Source: JABDCI01 sp964475835 (GTDB lineage Bacteria; Verrucomicrobiota; Verrucomicrobiia; JABWAM01). From it: a stretch of 64,000 nucleotides of DNA. This document shows, in pieces, positions 54,777-62,965 of this stretch. Both the position numbers and the translations under genes were made by a program. A model generated the notes under the pieces. The model was given only the letters and a program-made list of their open reading frames with translations, had not been told where the DNA came from and searched no databases. How positions within the stretch are numbered: the stretch's first letter is position 1; every line of letters begins with the position of its first letter. The stretch is taken from NCBI GenBank assembly GCA_964475835.1, contig CAYYYL010000007.1:1-64000 (forward strand), in the 5' to 3' direction.

Positions 54777-56750
54777 TTAGATAACCCTCTCATTGCCGCC
54801 GTCCACGGGAACTTGAGCTGCCGTGGTTTTTGCAAAGGCGGGGCCGCACATGTCTGCGGCCAGTTCGGCGACGTCATGACTTGTCACGGTGGTGTGGAGG
54901 ACATTGTTTGTTTTATACTCTTCCACGGACATTTTGTAGGCAGCCGCCCGTCGTTGGAGCACGTCTTCTGTCCAGATGGCGGTATCAAACACCGCATTGG
55001 GATGGATGACATTGACGCGAATATGATCCGCGCCCCACTCCAGAGCGGCGGTGCGTGCGAGCTGGGTTAATGCCGCCTTCGATGCCGAATAGGCCGCAGC
55101 ACCGGGACCTGGAGCTGGAACATTTTTCGAGCCAATCACGACCACGCGTCCGCCTTGGGGGGCGAGCTTGAGAAGGGGATGGGCCTCACGAAGGAGGGAG
55201 AGATTGGAATCGAGGTTGATGCGAAGGGTTCGATCCCATTCGGCCGAGGGTAGATTTGCAATGGGAGTTGAGACCGGAAAAATGCCTGCGTTAAGGACAA
55301 GCATGTCGAGTCCCCCGAATCGGCGAACACCGGATTCCAGTGCCTGCTGAAGGGCTTGTTCCTCGGTGACGTCGCATACGATTCCAAGAAATTCGGGTTG
55401 GGAAAAGATGTGCGAGACAGATGCGTGAAGATCGAGCCCGATGACTGCGGCGCCACGCTGAAGAAAGATTTCTGCGCATGCCTTGCCAATCCCGGAGGCC
55501 GCGCCTGTGATTAGCACCACTTCCCCGGCGAACAAGGGAAGCGTGGGTTTGTTACGAAGCTTGGCCTGTTCGAGTTCCCAATATTCGATCTTGAAAAGTT
55601 CGAATTCGGAAAGGGCCTTGTAACTTTCGAGAGCCGTTGCCCGGGATAGAATCTCCATGGTATGATGATAGAGATCTGCGACGATTTCAGCGTCACGAAG
55701 GGTTCTTCCTGCTGTGGCCATGCCAAATTCAGGATCCAGAATTACCCGCGGTGCGGGATCGAGCATAGTAAGAGGGGTTCCGGCCTGGGAAGTGCAGCGG
55801 TCAAAATAACTTTTGTAGTCCTGCGCGTAGGCGCCGACGTCCCGTCCGAGCATGGGGACTCGTTTGGTCCGGATGATATGGTCGGGGGTGGCGGATCCCT
55901 GTTGAGAGAGAGTGCTCAGATCGGTCCGGTTGACGAATGCCGAAGTAAGGGGGGTCGAACGGGTGGTCAGAATCATGGACGTTCCCGCGATCTCAGAGAG
56001 ATTTTTCCGAAGAGATGCTAGGACTAGTCTGAGGGGCTGGGTTGGGGTGAAAGAGGAGGGCATGGGGATATTCCATGCGTTCCGCTTCTGGAGAAAATCC
56101 TCGGCCTGGCTGACGAGCTGGATCATGCGTTCGTAAGATTCCCGCGCGGTGGCGCCGAAGGAAAAGACACCGTGGTTCAGAAGGATGATTCCCAGGGTTT
56201 CGGGGGATGATCCGGAGGGAAGGATGCGGGCACAGGCTGCGGAAAGATCGAATCCGGGCATGATGTAGGGAATCACCACCACCGAATGGCCATAGATGGA
56301 GCGAATGGATTCCGGGCCACCCGGGGTGTTGGTGATGGCGATCACAGAGTCGGCGTGCGTATGGTCCACGTACTTATGGGGAAGGATCGCGTGGAGGATC
56401 GTCTCGATCGAGGGGGTGGGGGCGGAGGCCCGCGTCATGTGACTTTTGAGTTCATTCACCATGGCGGCATCGGAAAGTTTTTCGAGTTTGGAGAGGGCGA
56501 GCAGATGGTCCATTCGTACCGGGGAAAACCCCGCCTCCTCGATCGTTTCCAGATCCCATCCACTGCCTTTCACATAAAGAATGTCCTCCTCCTGCCCGAG
56601 AAGGTTCGTTTCCCGGATTTTGACGGAGGTGTTGCCTCCTCCATGGAGGACGAGACTTTTCTCGCGTCCCAGAAGACGGGAGGTGTAAACACGCTGGGCC
56701 AGATCACTCTGGAAGGACGAAGCCTCAGAATCGTTCCAAAGCGAATTCAT
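54777..56750 (-). CDS. RhaEW-like bifunctional aldolase/short-chain dehydrogenase
   Basis: A 657-residue fusion. The N-terminal half is a class II aldolase domain ('REKSLVLHGGGNTSVKIRET', zinc-type 'DHTHADSVIAI', 'IILLNHGVFSFG'). The C-terminal half is a short-chain dehydrogenase with 'EVVLITGAASGIGKACAEIF', the NAG motif ('LVLNAGIFPVSTPI') and the active site Y-x3-K 'YSASKAAL'. Proteins of this layout (RhaEW/RhaD-type) split a ketose-1-phosphate to DHAP and lactaldehyde and reduce or oxidise the aldehyde. The sugar is probably a deoxyhexose such as rhamnose or fucose, but no isomerase or kinase is present here. Confidence 0.85.
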   Translation of the reverse strand: MNSLWNDSEASSFQSDLAQRVYTSRLLGREKSLVLHGGGNTSVKIRETNLLGQEEDILYVKGSGWDLETIEEAGFSPVRMDHLLALSKLEKLSDAAMVNELKSHMTRASAPTPSIETILHAILPHKYVDHTHADSVIAITNTPGGPESIRSIYGHSVVVIPYIMPGFDLSAACARILPSGSSPETLGIILLNHGVFSFGATARESYERMIQLVSQAEDFLQKRNAWNIPMPSSFTPTQPLRLVLASLRKNLSEIAGTSMILTTRSTPLTSAFVNRTDLSTLSQQGSATPDHIIRTKRVPMLGRDVGAYAQDYKSYFDRCTSQAGTPLTMLDPAPRVILDPEFGMATAGRTLRDAEIVADLYHHTMEILSRATALESYKALSEFELFKIEYWELEQAKLRNKPTLPLFAGEVVLITGAASGIGKACAEIFLQRGAAVIGLDLHASVSHIFSQPEFLGIVCDVTEEQALQQALESGVRRFGGLDMLVLNAGIFPVSTPIANLPSAEWDRTLRINLDSNLSLLREAHPLLKLAPQGGRVVVIGSKNVPAPGPGAAAYSASKAALTQLARTAALEWGADHIRVNVIHPNAVFDTAIWTEDVLQRRAAAYKMSVEEYKTNNVLHTTVTSHDVAELAADMCGPAFAKTTAAQVPVDGGNERVI

Positions 56751-56752
56751 CG

Positions 56753-57337
56753 TTAAAACTCACCGCGGAGTTTGTAGCGCTGGTATTGCTTCAAGATGTC
56801 ACGGACGTAGGCACGGGTGGTGGGAAACTGGACACGGGTTAGAAAGTGATCGGGGTCGCCATAGGAATCCGGATCCACCCACTTCAGTACGTTGCTGCGT
56901 CCGGCGTTGTATTGGGCGAGTGCCATGGGGATGGGCTTGGACGCCTGGGTCCATTGCTGGATCGCCCGCGCGAGGTACCAGCTTCCGGCCCGGAGATTGA
57001 TCTCCGGTTTCAAAAGATCCTGTGCGGTGAAGTTTTTGATTCCCCGTGCCGAGGCCCATTCCTGTCCGACGGTGGGCATCACCTGCATCAGGCCGAGTTC
57101 ACCATCTTTTCCATGGGTATCGGGATCGAACTTGCTTTCTCGCCAGATGACAGCCTTCACGAGGCTGGGATCACATCCATTTTCGCCGGCGGCATCGAGA
57201 ATCAACTCATCGAATTTGTCCTGCTTGGCGGAATTCAAGATGCGCACCAGGGGAAGGCCAAGAAGGATCGCGGACAGCAGGATGCCAAGGAGGATCATCC
57301 AGGCGCTGGTGGAGGTTGAGGTGGTTCGTCGACCCAT
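56753..57337 (-). CDS. Membrane-anchored lytic transglycosylase (SLT)
   Basis: A 194-residue protein with an N-terminal membrane anchor (about 13-34) and a SLT domain: catalytic E67 in 'VIWRESKFDPD', 'GELGLMQVMPTVGQEWA', and 'ALAQYNAGRSNVLKWV'. It cleaves peptidoglycan glycan strands to 1,6-anhydro ends. It overlaps nothing; its stop lies 2 bp before the RhaEW-like gene start, so the two may be co-transcribed. It is divergent from priA. Confidence 0.9.
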   Translation of the reverse strand: MGRRTTSTSTSAWMILLGILLSAILLGLPLVRILNSAKQDKFDELILDAAGENGCDPSLVKAVIWRESKFDPDTHGKDGELGLMQVMPTVGQEWASARGIKNFTAQDLLKPEINLRAGSWYLARAIQQWTQASKPIPMALAQYNAGRSNVLKWVDPDSYGDPDHFLTRVQFPTTRAYVRDILKQYQRYKLRGEF

Positions 57338-57478
57338 GCCGTGATGATAGAAGGGCTTAAGGATTCGTCAATCCCTGGGTGCAAAAAGAGAGGAGGATTT
57401 CCAAGCCGGGAGGCGGCATGCAGAGAGATTCTTGCCTTCGATCAAACTCAGGCTCAGGATGACGGGACCTCCCTGAAT

Positions 57479-59578
57479 ATGCCGTTGGCCGAAGTCGAAC
57501 CCCCCATTGCTGTTGTCCGTGTGGATTTGCGGATCAACCGCGAGTTTGATTACGAGATTCCACCCCACCTTCGGGACCGTGTGCTGGCGGGTAGTCGTGT
57601 TAAAATTCCCTTCGGACGGCGTCAAATCCTCGGCACGGTCCTCTCCCTGAAAGAGAGGACGGTCAGGGCAGATGAATTGAAGCCGATTCTTGGTGTGGTG
57701 GGCTCCTCCTCTGTGCTCACCCCACCTCTATTGAAACTCGCAGAATGGATGGCAGACTACTATCTCTGTCCATTGGATATTGTTCTGAGGTCCATGGCTC
57801 CTTCCGTGGTTCAAAAACGGTCCAGCATGCGGCATGTGGCCCCCCGAGCGGATGCAGAACTCGAGGAGGGGATCGCCGCCGTGGTTCCCACATCTCCTCT
57901 TCCCCTGACCCCGCAGCAAGCCCACGCGCTGGACCACCTTTTGAAAGCAACGGGGGAACCCCAACCCAGGCCGGTCTTGCTCTTCGGGGTTACCGGTAGT
58001 GGAAAGACGGAAGTCTATCTTCAGGCGATCGATCATATTTTAAAAAGGGGGGGTGGAGCCATCATGCTGGTGCCGGAGATTGCCCTGACCCCGCAAACAG
58101 TGGAACGACTAAGGGCACGTTTCAGCCAGGTGGCATGGCCGCCCTCCAATGGGGGGGAGGCGGAATCCCAACCGCCTGCGACCGGGATTCTCGCGGTGCT
58201 CCACAGTGGACTTTCCCAGGGGGAGCGTTTCCGTGAATGGCAGCGTATCCGTTCCGGCGAGGCTAGGCTGGTGGTTGGTGCGCGTTCGGCGATTTTTGCA
58301 CCCGTGCATCAACTCGGCATCATCGTCGTGGATGAGGAGCATGAGACCACCTACAAGCAGGAGGAGAATCCCCGTTACCATGCACGCGATGTGGCGGTGA
58401 TGCGGGCCCATTTCGAGAACGCGGTGGCCGTATTGGGTTCGGCGACGCCTTCCCTGGAGTCCTTTCACAACAGCCAGAGCGGAAAATACACCCTCTGTCG
58501 CATGCCGGACCGGATCGATTCGCGGAAACTGCCCGTCATCCGGGTGGTGGATATGCGCCGGGAGATGTTGCGGCAGAAGGGATTTTCCATTTTTTCAACC
58601 CCATTGAAGTCCGCGATCCAGCTCCGGCTCGAACGAGGGGAGCAAGTGATTCTCTATTTGAACCGCCGCGGATATGCGAGTTCCATGCTCTGCACGAAAT
58701 GCGGATATGTGGCGATGTGCCCTGAGTGCAGTGTGACGCTCTCCTATCATCGCCAGGCGCAGCAGTTGAAATGTCACTTCTGCGGCCATCACCAGCGTGC
58801 TCCCTTAAAATGTCCAGAACCCTCTTGTGCGGATCCTGGGATTCGGTATTCAGGCATCGGCACCGAAAAACTCGAGGAGGCGGTATCCAAGCTTTTTCCC
58901 CACGCGCGCATGGCGCGGATGGATTCCGACACCATGACCCATCGCCGAGACTACGAGCGCACGCTGTTGCGGTTCAAAATGGGAAAACTCGACATCCTGC
59001 TAGGCACCCAGATGATCGCCAAGGGACTTGATTTTCCGCGAGTGACCCTTGTGGGCATTGTCTATGCCGACGTGGGGTTGCATTTTCCCGATTTTCGAAG
59101 CGGGGAGCGAACCTTTCAACAGATCACCCAGGTAGCGGGCCGTGCGGGTCGCGGGGAGGTGGAGGGGGAGGTGATCGTTCAGACCTTCACGCCTGCGCAT
59201 TCGGCGATCCAGTTTGGACGCCGCCAGGATTTCGAAGGGTTTTACAGCGAGGAGGTTCGCTTTCGTGAACCTCTGAGCTATCCCCCCTTCAATCACCTGA
59301 CAAAGATTGAGTGCACGGCGGTGCAGGAGAGCAAGGCGGAGTTTGTGGCGGAGAACATCAAGAGGTTGTTGCACGAGCGTGTGGGCAATTCCGTACGGGT
59401 TCTGGGTCCCGCGCCTGCGCCCATGGCGCGGTTGAGGGGGAGGTTTCGGTATCAACTCCTGCTTCGCGATGCCCGAAGAAAAAATCTAAAGATGATTTTG
59501 CGGTCTATATTGCAGGAGCTGCCTCGGTCCGGGGATGTGATGGTGACGGCCGATGTGGATCCGGTGCAGATGTTGTAA
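57479..59578 (+). CDS. priA: Primosomal protein N' (replication restart helicase)
   Basis: A 699-residue superfamily 2 helicase. The N-terminal DNA-binding domain begins 'VVRVDLRINREFDYEIPPHL'. The helicase has Walker A 'LLFGVTGSGKTEVYLQAI', Walker B DEEH ('IIVVDEEHETTYKQEENPRY') and the paired zinc modules 'CTKCGYVAMCPEC' and 'CHFCGHHQRAPLKCPEPSC'. Motifs V-VI are 'DILLGTQMIAKGLDFPRVTL' and 'QVAGRAGRG'. PriA restarts stalled replication forks. ATG 57479 fits the family's start; an upstream frame to 57341 adds 46 non-conserved residues. Confidence 0.96.
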   Translation: MPLAEVEPPIAVVRVDLRINREFDYEIPPHLRDRVLAGSRVKIPFGRRQILGTVLSLKERTVRADELKPILGVVGSSSVLTPPLLKLAEWMADYYLCPLDIVLRSMAPSVVQKRSSMRHVAPRADAELEEGIAAVVPTSPLPLTPQQAHALDHLLKATGEPQPRPVLLFGVTGSGKTEVYLQAIDHILKRGGGAIMLVPEIALTPQTVERLRARFSQVAWPPSNGGEAESQPPATGILAVLHSGLSQGERFREWQRIRSGEARLVVGARSAIFAPVHQLGIIVVDEEHETTYKQEENPRYHARDVAVMRAHFENAVAVLGSATPSLESFHNSQSGKYTLCRMPDRIDSRKLPVIRVVDMRREMLRQKGFSIFSTPLKSAIQLRLERGEQVILYLNRRGYASSMLCTKCGYVAMCPECSVTLSYHRQAQQLKCHFCGHHQRAPLKCPEPSCADPGIRYSGIGTEKLEEAVSKLFPHARMARMDSDTMTHRRDYERTLLRFKMGKLDILLGTQMIAKGLDFPRVTLVGIVYADVGLHFPDFRSGERTFQQITQVAGRAGRGEVEGEVIVQTFTPAHSAIQFGRRQDFEGFYSEEVRFREPLSYPPFNHLTKIECTAVQESKAEFVAENIKRLLHERVGNSVRVLGPAPAPMARLRGRFRYQLLLRDARRKNLKMILRSILQELPRSGDVMVTADVDPVQML

Positions 59579-59657
59579 CCAGTGGCAATGACTCGAGCGT
59601 TTACAATAAAACTGTAACCCCTTTTAAGGCTGAAGCATGGAAGGGGTGGAAAATCTG

Positions 59658-59687
59658 TTGGAGGGCAACGCTCCGTCGTCGCCCTCC
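59658..59687 (+). repeat. REP-like hairpin, copy A8 (forward)
   Basis: GGAG foot (59660-59663), arm GGCAACG, loop CTCCGT, arm CGTCGCC (one mismatch). The flanking CTCC makes the outer stem longer. Confidence 0.8.
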
Positions 59688-59860
59688 ATTTTTTAAAACA
59701 AACGGGTTTTACCCGCCTACGCAGAAAGCCATGGCCGTGAGGCCATGGGTGAATGCGAGGCCGGGTAATCTCGCCGCTCGCCGTCGCGACGAAGCGCTTT
59801 GGCGTAGTCGGAAAGCCTTGGCGAAGGCGGATATGCTTCGGCGTGGTTTCGCCGAAGTAT

Positions 59861-59897
59861 GTGAAGATACCCCAACCGTGAAGTTGGGGAGCTTCAC
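59861..59897 (+). mobile_element. Possible IS200/IS605-type right-end relic
   Basis: A nested hairpin: GTGAAG...CTTCAC (59861-59866 and 59892-59897) around CCCCAAC-cgtgaa-GTTGGGG (59870-59889). This composition, with a second GC-rich hairpin CTTCGGCG-tggttt-CGCCGAAG at 59836-59857, is reminiscent of IS605-group right ends and TnpB guide-RNA scaffolds. No TnpA or TnpB frame is nearby. It is an inference from pattern only. Confidence 0.4.
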
Positions 59898-59975
59898 TTT
59901 CCTTGAGTCCGCTTCACGATGAAGCCACGTTTTCGCTACAGTAAAATTTAAATTGCTCCAGGCGCCGGTCCCCGT

Positions 59976-60764
59976 TCAGTGCGTCAGAGAATAGACTGCA
60001 ATATTGAGGGCAAGCTTTCGTCCGTCGTCAGGTGAAATTCCCTTGCCTCGGTTGCAAGAGCCGCCTTCGGCGAAGGCACAACAGAGGCCATCTTCGCACA
60101 GGACGGCGACAAGGCTGTCATGGTGGGTGATTCCTTCGAGGTGAACGTCCTTGTTTTCGTCCTGACAGTGGATGCGGTCGATTTTGTAAAAGGCACGATA
60201 GATGGGATGATCGTAGGCGAGGGAGCGAACCGGTTCATTTGGAAAAATGCGACTGAATTCCCTGCGCCACGCCTTGGGAAATTCGGGATTGGTGCAGCAA
60301 CCGGAACCAAAGACAAAACCGCCATGATCCAGATATTTCCGCAGGTTCTGGATCTCCGCGTCGTTCAGGACAAAGTTATTGTGACCGTTCATGAAAATGA
60401 ACGGGGTGTCGTAGAGATCGGGATCGGTTAATTTGATGTGACGCTCCTCGCGCACATGAATGGTGGAGGCCTTCGCCACGAGGCGCAGCATGTTTTCTCC
60501 GACGCTTGAGCAATCGTTCCCATCGTTGCTGCTGTATTTGAGGCGGCCCACGAAAAATGTGGCCTGGGAATCGTCCTTGGCCTTGTCGCCTGCGAAAAGG
60601 GGAAGTGTCATTCCCAGGAGGACCCATAGCCCATGGAGGACGGCACTCTGTCGTCGGTTTTTTCGAAAGGGTGGGGAAGGAGCATCGCTCTCGATCTTTA
60701 TTGGATTCACATTCAAGGATGTCACTCTTTCTACATTAAGTTCCACTTCTTGCGAAGCGTCCAT
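59976..60764 (-). CDS. DUF4159 membrane-anchored or exported protein
   Basis: A 262-residue protein with a hydrophobic segment (about 43-58, LHGLWVLLGMTLPLFAG) after a basic region (RKNRRQ). The DUF4159 pattern follows: 'TFFVGRLKYSSNDGNDCSSV', 'LYDTPFIFMNGHNNFVLNDA', 'LRKYLDHGGFVFGSGCCTNP', 'YDHPIYRAFYKI'. This glutamine-amidotransferase-like fold is a usual member of VWA/MoxR-type clusters. It overlaps the upstream VWA gene by 34 bp. The long polar N-terminus before the hydrophobic segment suggests an N-in signal-anchor. Confidence 0.85.
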   Translation of the reverse strand: MDASQEVELNVERVTSLNVNPIKIESDAPSPPFRKNRRQSAVLHGLWVLLGMTLPLFAGDKAKDDSQATFFVGRLKYSSNDGNDCSSVGENMLRLVAKASTIHVREERHIKLTDPDLYDTPFIFMNGHNNFVLNDAEIQNLRKYLDHGGFVFGSGCCTNPEFPKAWRREFSRIFPNEPVRSLAYDHPIYRAFYKIDRIHCQDENKDVHLEGITHHDSLVAVLCEDGLCCAFAEGGSCNRGKGISPDDGRKLALNIAVYSLTH

Positions 60765-62962
60765 TCTCCGGCGAGGCAGGCGAAAAGAAAAAGGAATGAG
60801 GTCCAGTGGATGCCAACGGGATGTTGATGGATTTTTTTTCTCCTGAGATCCGACACGGTTTTTTTGATGTGCGATACGATTTCATCCGGGGACGGGCTTT
60901 CCTCAGCCTTGTATGCCTGACCTGAACTGAGGGACGCCCACTGTATCAGCTGCTCCATGTTTCGCGCGGTGTTTTGAAGTTCCACACTGATGTCACGAAT
61001 CTCAATAGTCCGGGAGGAGAGCATCACTTGTTGGGGGTCGTATACCTGAACGGAATAGATGCCGGGATTTTTTGCAGGAAAATTCATGTCCGCAGGATGT
61101 TTGGGGGAAAGTTCGATCGTCTTCTCCTCAACGCGTTCATGAGCCTCGGTTTCCACCCGCACGGTGTAGGTTCCGGTTTTCATTTCAAACTCCTTCGGAT
61201 CGGGGGGGCGTTCGAGAACGAGATGAACGTCCATGTCGGGATGGAGTTCCTGGTCCACCACATGGATGAGAATCTCCTGACGTCCTGCTTCACCAAGGTA
61301 CCGGAAGAGCTGGCGCCAGAACCGGTCGAAATGGCTGGTGTTGGAATCGTGGGCGAGGCGCCAACGCCAGAAGTTTTGAACGCAGAGGATCACGGAGCGT
61401 CCGGCCCCATAGTGCTGACCCGCCATGAGAATGCGTGAACCTTTCGCTCCCTTGTCCTCGGGGTGTTGCATCCAGATCTGAGCGCCGGCTTTGGCGGAAT
61501 CGACACGTCCGTATCCGGTGAAGGTGGGGAGTTGGTTCCACGCCGTCCGTGGGGAGGGATCTTCGTTGAGTTGAAAGAACGCTTGAGAGAGGGCGTCTTC
61601 GGTTAATTGCAGATGAAAAGGACGGTCCAATCCCTGAACGCCTGGGCCGGAGTCGAAGATGACGGGAAGAAGTTGCTCTAGAGGGGAGCCTTGCCAGGAG
61701 GAGTCAAAGGTTTCCGCCCCGCCGATCATGAGCACGCCACCTCCGAGGTCGCTCGAAAATTTCTTGAGGAGTTCCTGCTGGGCCGGGGTCAGATCGGTTG
61801 GCCGGATGTTTGACAGCACGACGACGCGAAAGGGGGAGATTTCCCGGAGGGTGGTGGGGAAGCCTCCCACCAGCTCCCCGGAGCTTTCCACATTCTGTCG
61901 AAAGACAGATTGAGTGGAGGTGCGGGTCAAACCGGTGATCTTCATGGTGGGGTCACCATGAAGGGCGAGGGTGATGAATTTGTAGTCCCAGGTGAGCGCC
62001 TCCTGGACGTAAAGAATGCGCAGTTCCTTTTCATCGGAAATCCGCACGGAGGTGTGAGCCTCCCGCGCCAGGCACCGGATCTCGGGCGTTGCCGGGGGGA
62101 GGAGTTGAATGGTGTACTCATACACCCCGTCGGTCGTCTCCTTGATGGTGAAGCTTTCGAGCCACAACCGTGAAGCTTTGCCTGTCTCAATGGTTTTCTT
62201 CTGACAGAACTGTCCATTCCGGAGAAGGAGAAGATCGACGTTGAGGGAGTCGTCAAGGTTGATCGCCTCCATGTGCGCGGTGATCCTGAATTCGGTGTTT
62301 TTGGAAGCGGTGGCCGGTCCTTCGACTTCCCGTACCGAGAGGGTCTTCAACCCTCTATCTTCCCCGACTCCAAGCGCAAAGAGGGGGATGCGTTCCTCCA
62401 TGAGTGCCGAGAGAGCTTTGTTGTTGTCGCCTTTTTCATTGGTCACCCCGTCGGTGAGTGCAAAGATGGCGAGGGGGGGGGCGCTGGACTGGGTGGTTGC
62501 CTGCGAGATGGCACGTCCCAGATTGGTACGGCGGCCTTTGGGTGTCGCGGTGCCGACCTGAGCCCCTGTTGCCAATTCGGTCTGCTCATCGAAAAGGAAA
62601 AGGGAGGGTTCGAGTCCGGCCCGGCGCAGGGCTGGAATGAAACCGTCCCGGACGAAGGTCACGATTTTTTGATACCGGGATGTGCCGGCCTCCTCGACGG
62701 ACATGCTTTCGCTTCGATCCAGAAGGATGGCCACCCTGGGGGTTGAAGGAGAAGGGGGCTCACGCTCAATCTGAACGGGTCGCGCGATCAGCAGGGACAG
62801 GAGAACGAAGAGGAGTCCGCGCAAAAGGGCAAGGGTGGCGATGCGGAGTCTGGAAAGACCGTGGGGGTGGAGTCGAAAGATAATCCAACCGGTGAGGATG
62901 AGCGAAAGGGGAAGACCGATCTGCCAGCCGGCCGGAAAGGTGAAGAGAATGGATGCCGTCAT
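60731..62962 (-). CDS. Large VWA membrane protein with GATase-like region
   Basis: A 743-residue protein. Two N-terminal helices (about 12-30 and 41-60) are followed by a VWA domain with D82-x-S84-x-S86 ('ILLDRSESMSVEEAGTSR') and 'FALTDGVTNE'. Next come beta-rich repeats, a class I glutamine-amidotransferase-like segment ('VVVLSNIRPTDLTPAQQELL', 'GGGVLMIGGAETFDSSWQGS'), further beta-rich repeats, and a C-terminal membrane helix ('WTSFLFLFACLAGEWTLRKK'). Such proteins accompany DUF58 and MoxR genes in a cluster distinct from the Bat operon at the window start. The function is unknown. Confidence 0.88.
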   Translation of the reverse strand: MTASILFTFPAGWQIGLPLSLILTGWIIFRLHPHGLSRLRIATLALLRGLLFVLLSLLIARPVQIEREPPSPSTPRVAILLDRSESMSVEEAGTSRYQKIVTFVRDGFIPALRRAGLEPSLFLFDEQTELATGAQVGTATPKGRRTNLGRAISQATTQSSAPPLAIFALTDGVTNEKGDNNKALSALMEERIPLFALGVGEDRGLKTLSVREVEGPATASKNTEFRITAHMEAINLDDSLNVDLLLLRNGQFCQKKTIETGKASRLWLESFTIKETTDGVYEYTIQLLPPATPEIRCLAREAHTSVRISDEKELRILYVQEALTWDYKFITLALHGDPTMKITGLTRTSTQSVFRQNVESSGELVGGFPTTLREISPFRVVVLSNIRPTDLTPAQQELLKKFSSDLGGGVLMIGGAETFDSSWQGSPLEQLLPVIFDSGPGVQGLDRPFHLQLTEDALSQAFFQLNEDPSPRTAWNQLPTFTGYGRVDSAKAGAQIWMQHPEDKGAKGSRILMAGQHYGAGRSVILCVQNFWRWRLAHDSNTSHFDRFWRQLFRYLGEAGRQEILIHVVDQELHPDMDVHLVLERPPDPKEFEMKTGTYTVRVETEAHERVEEKTIELSPKHPADMNFPAKNPGIYSVQVYDPQQVMLSSRTIEIRDISVELQNTARNMEQLIQWASLSSGQAYKAEESPSPDEIVSHIKKTVSDLRRKKIHQHPVGIHWTSFLFLFACLAGEWTLRKKWNLM

Positions 62963-62965
62963 GCG

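Larger units (their letters stand above)
59579..59975. other. Intergenic region with REP hairpin and hairpin array
   Basis: About 400 bp without a gene. It holds a REP-like hairpin (59658-59687) and three further hairpins at 59729-59748, 59836-59857 and 59861-59897. The last resembles the right end of an IS200/IS605-family element (see findings). Confidence 0.6.

Noticed and set aside
59579..59922. C-terminal extension or separate protein after priA in the frame 59311-59922
   Set aside because: The downstream part consists of hairpins and lacks a plausible start and codon bias.
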